Source: CAYFJO01 sp964343305
GTDB taxonomy: Bacteria; Planctomycetota; Planctomycetia; Pirellulales; Pirellulaceae
DNA: 9,875 nt
Direction of reading: 5' to 3'
NCBI GenBank assembly: GCA_964343305.1
Contig: CAYFJO010000413.1
Coordinates: 1 to 9,875 of the forward strand
Made by a program: the position numbers and the translations under genes. Shown here piece by piece: positions 8,101 through 9,875 of this stretch (position 1 is the stretch's first letter; the number at the start of each line of letters is the position of its first letter). The notes below the pieces were generated by a model, which saw nothing but the letters and a program-made list of their open reading frames with translations, was not told the DNA's origin and did no database searches.

Positions 8101-8773
8101 GAAAATCCGCCTTGAGAAAATTGTCCGCGAAGTGACCGGGGAGAATAGTGACAATACGCCCCTTGCCGTAGGTGCGGGTCCAGATGGACGGCTGAGGCTC
8201 GCCCTGATGGATTTCCTGCGAGTGCGCCAGAATATCGCAATCCTTGGGCACTGGCGTGGATTGGTACAGCTCGCTGACGACTTCGAGAGGCTCGTCGAGG
8301 CCCTTGAATATCGCGTGCTGTTTCTCGACTAGCGTCACCCGCAGCCGCGCCTCCGACTTGCCATGCTTGATGAAGCGCGCACCATAAAACCTGTGGTACT
8401 CGTCCCACTCCAAAAAGGAATAGTAAGAGGCGTGCAACGCAACAACCCCCACACCCTCTTTAACCATTGCCAGGAGCTTGTCCTTCTGCGCCTCGGTCAA
8501 TACGCCTTTTACCGACTTGTGACAGTGATACATGAGGATCACGTCGGGGCGCTGGGGCGCATCCAGAAAAGCACCATCCCAGGCGACACTTATCTTCATT
8601 GCACGCTGCCGCGGCAACGCCTCGCCGAGGATTTCGCCAACGCTCCTGAACTCGTGAGCGAAACCACCCAACCACAGGACAACTTTCAAAGGCTTGCGCG
8701 GCGCGGCTCCGGCCGACGCGATGCCAGTGACCGAGCAAAGCAGCATGAGCAGAATAATTCGTATGTGTTTCAT
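5105..8773 (-). CDS. Secreted ThuA + PVC-type beta-propeller dehydrogenase + HEAT + cytochrome c fusion (1222 aa)
   Basis: A four-part exported protein. Numbering is from the ATG at 8773. Residues 1-23 form a signal peptide (MKHIRIILLMLLCSVTG, then ASA/AGA cleavage sites). About 30-238 is a ThuA-like domain (KVVLWLGGFAHEF, GVVALHASYYSFLEW, GKGRIVTILPGHF), related to the trehalose-utilisation protein ThuA. About 267-621 is a beta-propeller of the PVC membrane-bound dehydrogenase type (KLPEGFEISLVAAEPHLANP, LYMLDWYGKDDEND, GRLYRVRY). About 643-1063 holds degenerate HEAT repeats (DDWRVRRLAVQLL, DPDPAVRLEAALSL, DANPDVRAKAGSLIA). About 1088-1222 is a heme domain with CYACH at 1101-1105 (bases 5459-5473) and a probable axial Met1198 in SAMP. 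The usual GPDL motif after the heme is replaced by APRLD. The reading frame extends upstream to a TTG at 8824, but the signal peptide fixes the ATG. No clear Shine-Dalgarno is visible. The likely role is oxidation of a sugar or glycoside in the periplasm with electrons leaving through the heme; the substrate is unknown. The next gene starts 4 nt after the stop. Confidence 0.95.
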   Translation of the reverse strand: MKHIRIILLMLLCSVTGIASAGAAPRKPLKVVLWLGGFAHEFRSVGEILGEALPRQRAMKISVAWDGAFLDAPQRPDVILMYHCHKSVKGVLTEAQKDKLLAMVKEGVGVVALHASYYSFLEWDEYHRFYGARFIKHGKSEARLRVTLVEKQHAIFKGLDEPLEVVSELYQSTPVPKDCDILAHSQEIHQGEPQPSIWTRTYGKGRIVTILPGHFADNFLKADFQRLILNSVVWVVEGEAVVDGQANGSAKPVKRDHDWEQAALSAFKLPEGFEISLVAAEPHLANPISMTLDEQGRIYVSNAHSYRQKWWLMKPPPEQEPSNPIVRLTPGPDGRAVEANTVAEGFEHPVMGLAVRGKRLWASNLDRVFVTDLDEKGRMTGERKILIRDAATPWNPFGMYRLVRGPDDLLYLTIGDHATQLTGTTGKSAVRLDNNGSGAVFRFRDDGADLELLLEGMRAPFTVGFTPFGRLWVITNGEGSPNCLLDAVCGTDYRFRNRGPKDWSWLTGAEPLAAPAWENPPGAHTAVLPYYSSAFPEQYWGNLFVSNFGVHGSPAKKNEVLRLVLDDRGRVVRREPFISSSDPKFRPTQVSLAPDGSLYMLDWYGKDDENDLTGRLYRVRYTGEDVSPSRGSGLGSSNHSQRAKSRAALLAAGPASSLPVLDETLSGKDSLAAAEALWTLRRGDWAAAAAHIRRAFLHDDWRVRRLAVQLLREMGKQEAEDLRKLTNDPDPAVRLEAALSLRDAPPRCTALVQALSGGAAKIRRLRFKAALELARFGQDEHFAALLADEDPDVQLAGLIALDEAFYESSKGFKTPHPEAVAPALTARKVLARFIAQPGTLDAAALLDLARRWPHASLKTAVDEIVMTRLTAAEVTASEFAQGLDALKRMKLPISPEIHKTRIRLLYGAVEKEISQARDKLALLKVLEAGAVMAEDLPLLKRFSTDANPDVRAKAGSLIAARHTGDPAAVTFCRDLASSDSAGLSQRLDALVTLTKLEKTPNEDNWEQLLLSTQQEVVLAALRGLQNSADRSAAQRILDNTADRLRKHHGHEVHDELTFTTAVLAGKNVAVVDKPSLRRQVLADHSTGSSELGRLVFRMRGCYACHVTGDPKVPAPRLDQVAATHDAEYLVDSILNPSKAVKTGFLTQKIVLPDGKIITGTLRRNVSGEGRYDEVVDSAGQRTLYRSGQITSAKAVSAMPADLEATMSRIELVDLVAYLKTLK

Positions 8774-8783
8774 TTGACGATTT

Positions 8784-8800
8784 CTGATTTCTTTAATCAG
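8784..8800 (-). repeat. Short inverted repeat in the leader of the ThuA fusion gene
   Basis: CTGATT and AATCAG form a perfect 6 bp inverted repeat around a 5 nt A-rich loop (AAAGA on the coding strand), 10 nt before the ATG. It could be a weak hairpin covering the ribosome landing area or a small operator half-site pair. The stem is short and AT-rich, so it may be chance. Confidence 0.3.
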
Positions 8801-8850
8801 CGATCTGCTCCGTGTGCATGCCAAGGTTCAACATCTCTCTTTACCTCTCG

Positions 8851-8879
8851 CTAAAACTTCGTGAGTAAAAGGTAGTCAA
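8851..8879 (-). promoter_or_regulatory. Possible sigma70-like promoter upstream of the ThuA fusion gene
   Basis: On the coding strand TTGACT (8874-8879, one mismatch to the -35 consensus) is followed after 17 nt by TTTTAG (8851-8856, only three matches to the -10 consensus). It would give a leader of about 70 nt before the ATG at 8773. The -10 is poor, so this is only a candidate for an internal promoter in the 144 bp gap that separates the cupredoxin gene from the rest. Confidence 0.2.
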
Positions 8880-8917
8880 CCTGGAGTTCGACATGAACGA
8901 AAATGCCACAGTCAGCA

Positions 8918-9875
8918 TCAGTGCTTGTGGCCGGCTTGAAACAGCATGTTGTTCTTGTCGCCTCGAGCGTAAACGTACGCGAGCAAGTCCAGGATCTCCT
9001 CGCGCGTCAGCTTGCTCAGTAGACCTTTAGGCATCATCGAGACGCGTGACTTCAAGCGCTCGTCGATTTCTGCCTTTTCGATGGCGACCGGCTCTGCCTT
9101 GGCGAGGGGATCGACGATGACCCTGACGGCTGTGGGCGTTTCTTCAACAACCATGCCGGTGACGATCTTCCCCGAGTCGAGCAAAAAACTGGTCGTTTGG
9201 AACTTCTCGTTGATTTCCGCGGACGGCTCAAGCATCTCCCGTAGAATGTGCTCTGGCGTGAACTTCTTCGTGTCGAGTTTGGACAGGTCGGGACCGAACA
9301 CTTTTCCCTGTCCGTTCAACTGATGACAGCCCACGCAGTTGGCAACTGTGAAAGCTGTCCTGCCGACATCGAACGAGCGCCCTTGGGAAAGCGGTTGGAC
9401 CAGCGCAGCGAGGTCGTCGAACTTCCACTCGGTGTCTTGCCCGCTGTACTTCAGCAGTTCATCGCGCAGCGGCAACGGATGCCTGGCGAGGTACGCGACG
9501 GGGTCCGCCTCGTATTCTTTCAGGTTGTCGACCACGTACAACGCCCCGTACATGCGCCGCCAGTGCCCCGGATAAGTGCAGACATATGGGTAGGCGCCGG
9601 CCACTGCGGGAACTTCGAAGCTAAGTACCTGTGTGTCGCGGGGCTCAAGCAGGCGGCTGGCCACGAGGACCTTGTCGGACTTGGGAATGTAATGCCGCTT
9701 CGCCACGTTGGGGGCGGTGCCAGTTTCTTCGGCCAGCAATCCCACTTCCTCAAGCGATCCCGGCTGCACGATGGCAAAATTGTGCGGCATGTTGTCGGAA
9801 TTGGACAAGCGAATCTCCAGCGGCTTGCCAGCCTGGGCGGCGATGATCTGCTTGTCGTAGATCATCCGGTGAGGC
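8918..9875 (-). CDS. Cupredoxin (azurin/plastocyanin-like) + c-type cytochrome protein, C-terminal part, 5' end outside window
   Basis: This is probably a periplasmic electron carrier or the electron-accepting end of a larger dehydrogenase. The frame is open to the right edge: the codons before the first visible ATG (9863-9865) read Pro-His-Arg, and that Met sits inside the cupredoxin fold, so it is not the real start. Numbering from that Met, a type 1 copper domain spans about 1-113, with ligand candidates His28 (in NMPHNF), Cys96, His101 and Met105 (C-x4-H-x3-M). A planctomycete-type heme domain follows at about 160-302, with CVGCH at 177-181 (bases 9323-9337), GPDLS after it, and Met278 in SMMPKGL as the likely sixth heme ligand. 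The C-terminus is His-rich (AGHKH). In the PVC phylum this pair of domains often ends a much longer propeller/HEAT protein, so the missing part may be large. The stop TGA lies 144 bp before the next start, so co-transcription is plausible. The domain calls are firm; the redox partner is inferred. Confidence 0.93.
   Translation of the reverse strand, partial: PHRMIYDKQIIAAQAGKPLEIRLSNSDNMPHNFAIVQPGSLEEVGLLAEETGTAPNVAKRHYIPKSDKVLVASRLLEPRDTQVLSFEVPAVAGAYPYVCTYPGHWRRMYGALYVVDNLKEYEADPVAYLARHPLPLRDELLKYSGQDTEWKFDDLAALVQPLSQGRSFDVGRTAFTVANCVGCHQLNGQGKVFGPDLSKLDTKKFTPEHILREMLEPSAEINEKFQTTSFLLDSGKIVTGMVVEETPTAVRVIVDPLAKAEPVAIEKAEIDERLKSRVSMMPKGLLSKLTREEILDLLAYVYARGDKNNMLFQAGHKH

Noticed and set aside
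8728..8745. Lipoprotein signal (LMLLC) in the ThuA fusion protein
   Set aside because: The residue before Cys is Leu rather than Gly, Ala or Ser, while good signal peptidase I sites (ASA, AGA) follow.
8774..8824. N-terminal extension of the ThuA fusion gene to a TTG codon at 8822-8824
   Set aside because: It would place 17 polar residues before a textbook signal peptide that begins at the ATG at 8773.
9863..9865. ATG as the real start of the cupredoxin protein
   Set aside because: The Met lies inside the first strand of the copper domain, no signal peptide follows, and the frame stays open to the window edge.

Overview
The window looks like a piece of a Planctomycetota chromosome; a related PVC bacterium such as a Verrucomicrobiota is also possible. 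The evidence is the protein content. There are three c-type heme domains of the planctomycete CxxCH type, two very large secreted beta-propeller plus HEAT-repeat dehydrogenase-like proteins, a DUF1080 (3-keto-disaccharide hydrolase family) protein, and a ThuA domain. The DNA is GC-rich, which produces many long spurious ORFs on the plus strand. I see no mobile element, CRISPR array, tRNA or rRNA.

All five genes I can support lie on the minus strand and read from the right edge to the left. In transcription order they are: (1) 9875-8918, the C-terminal part of a cupredoxin + cytochrome c protein, cut by the window edge; (2) 8773-5105, a secreted ThuA + beta-propeller + HEAT + cytochrome c protein of 1222 aa; (3) 5100-2038, a secreted jelly-roll (rhamnosidase-N-like) + beta-propeller + HEAT + cytochrome c protein of 1020 aa; (4) 1993-1283, a secreted DUF1080 protein of 236 aa; (5) 1174-1, a GTG-start secreted protein of at least 391 aa that looks like an (alpha/alpha)-barrel glycosidase and is cut by the left edge. 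The gaps are 144, 4, 44 and 108 bp, so genes 2-5 read as one operon and gene 1 may belong to it. No stretch longer than 150 bp lacks a gene.

A working model, which is inference: the locus encodes extracytoplasmic carbohydrate oxidation and cleavage. The two propeller proteins would bind and oxidise a sugar or glycoside. Their fused hemes would pass electrons to the copper/heme protein of gene 1. The DUF1080 protein would cleave a keto-glycoside, and the gene 5 protein would act on the glycan itself. In rhizobia the ThuA family is tied to 3-keto-trehalose metabolism, and DUF1080 proteins are described as 3-keto-glycoside hydrolases. Their pairing here with fused redox proteins is the most interesting feature of the window. 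The substrate cannot be read from the sequence.
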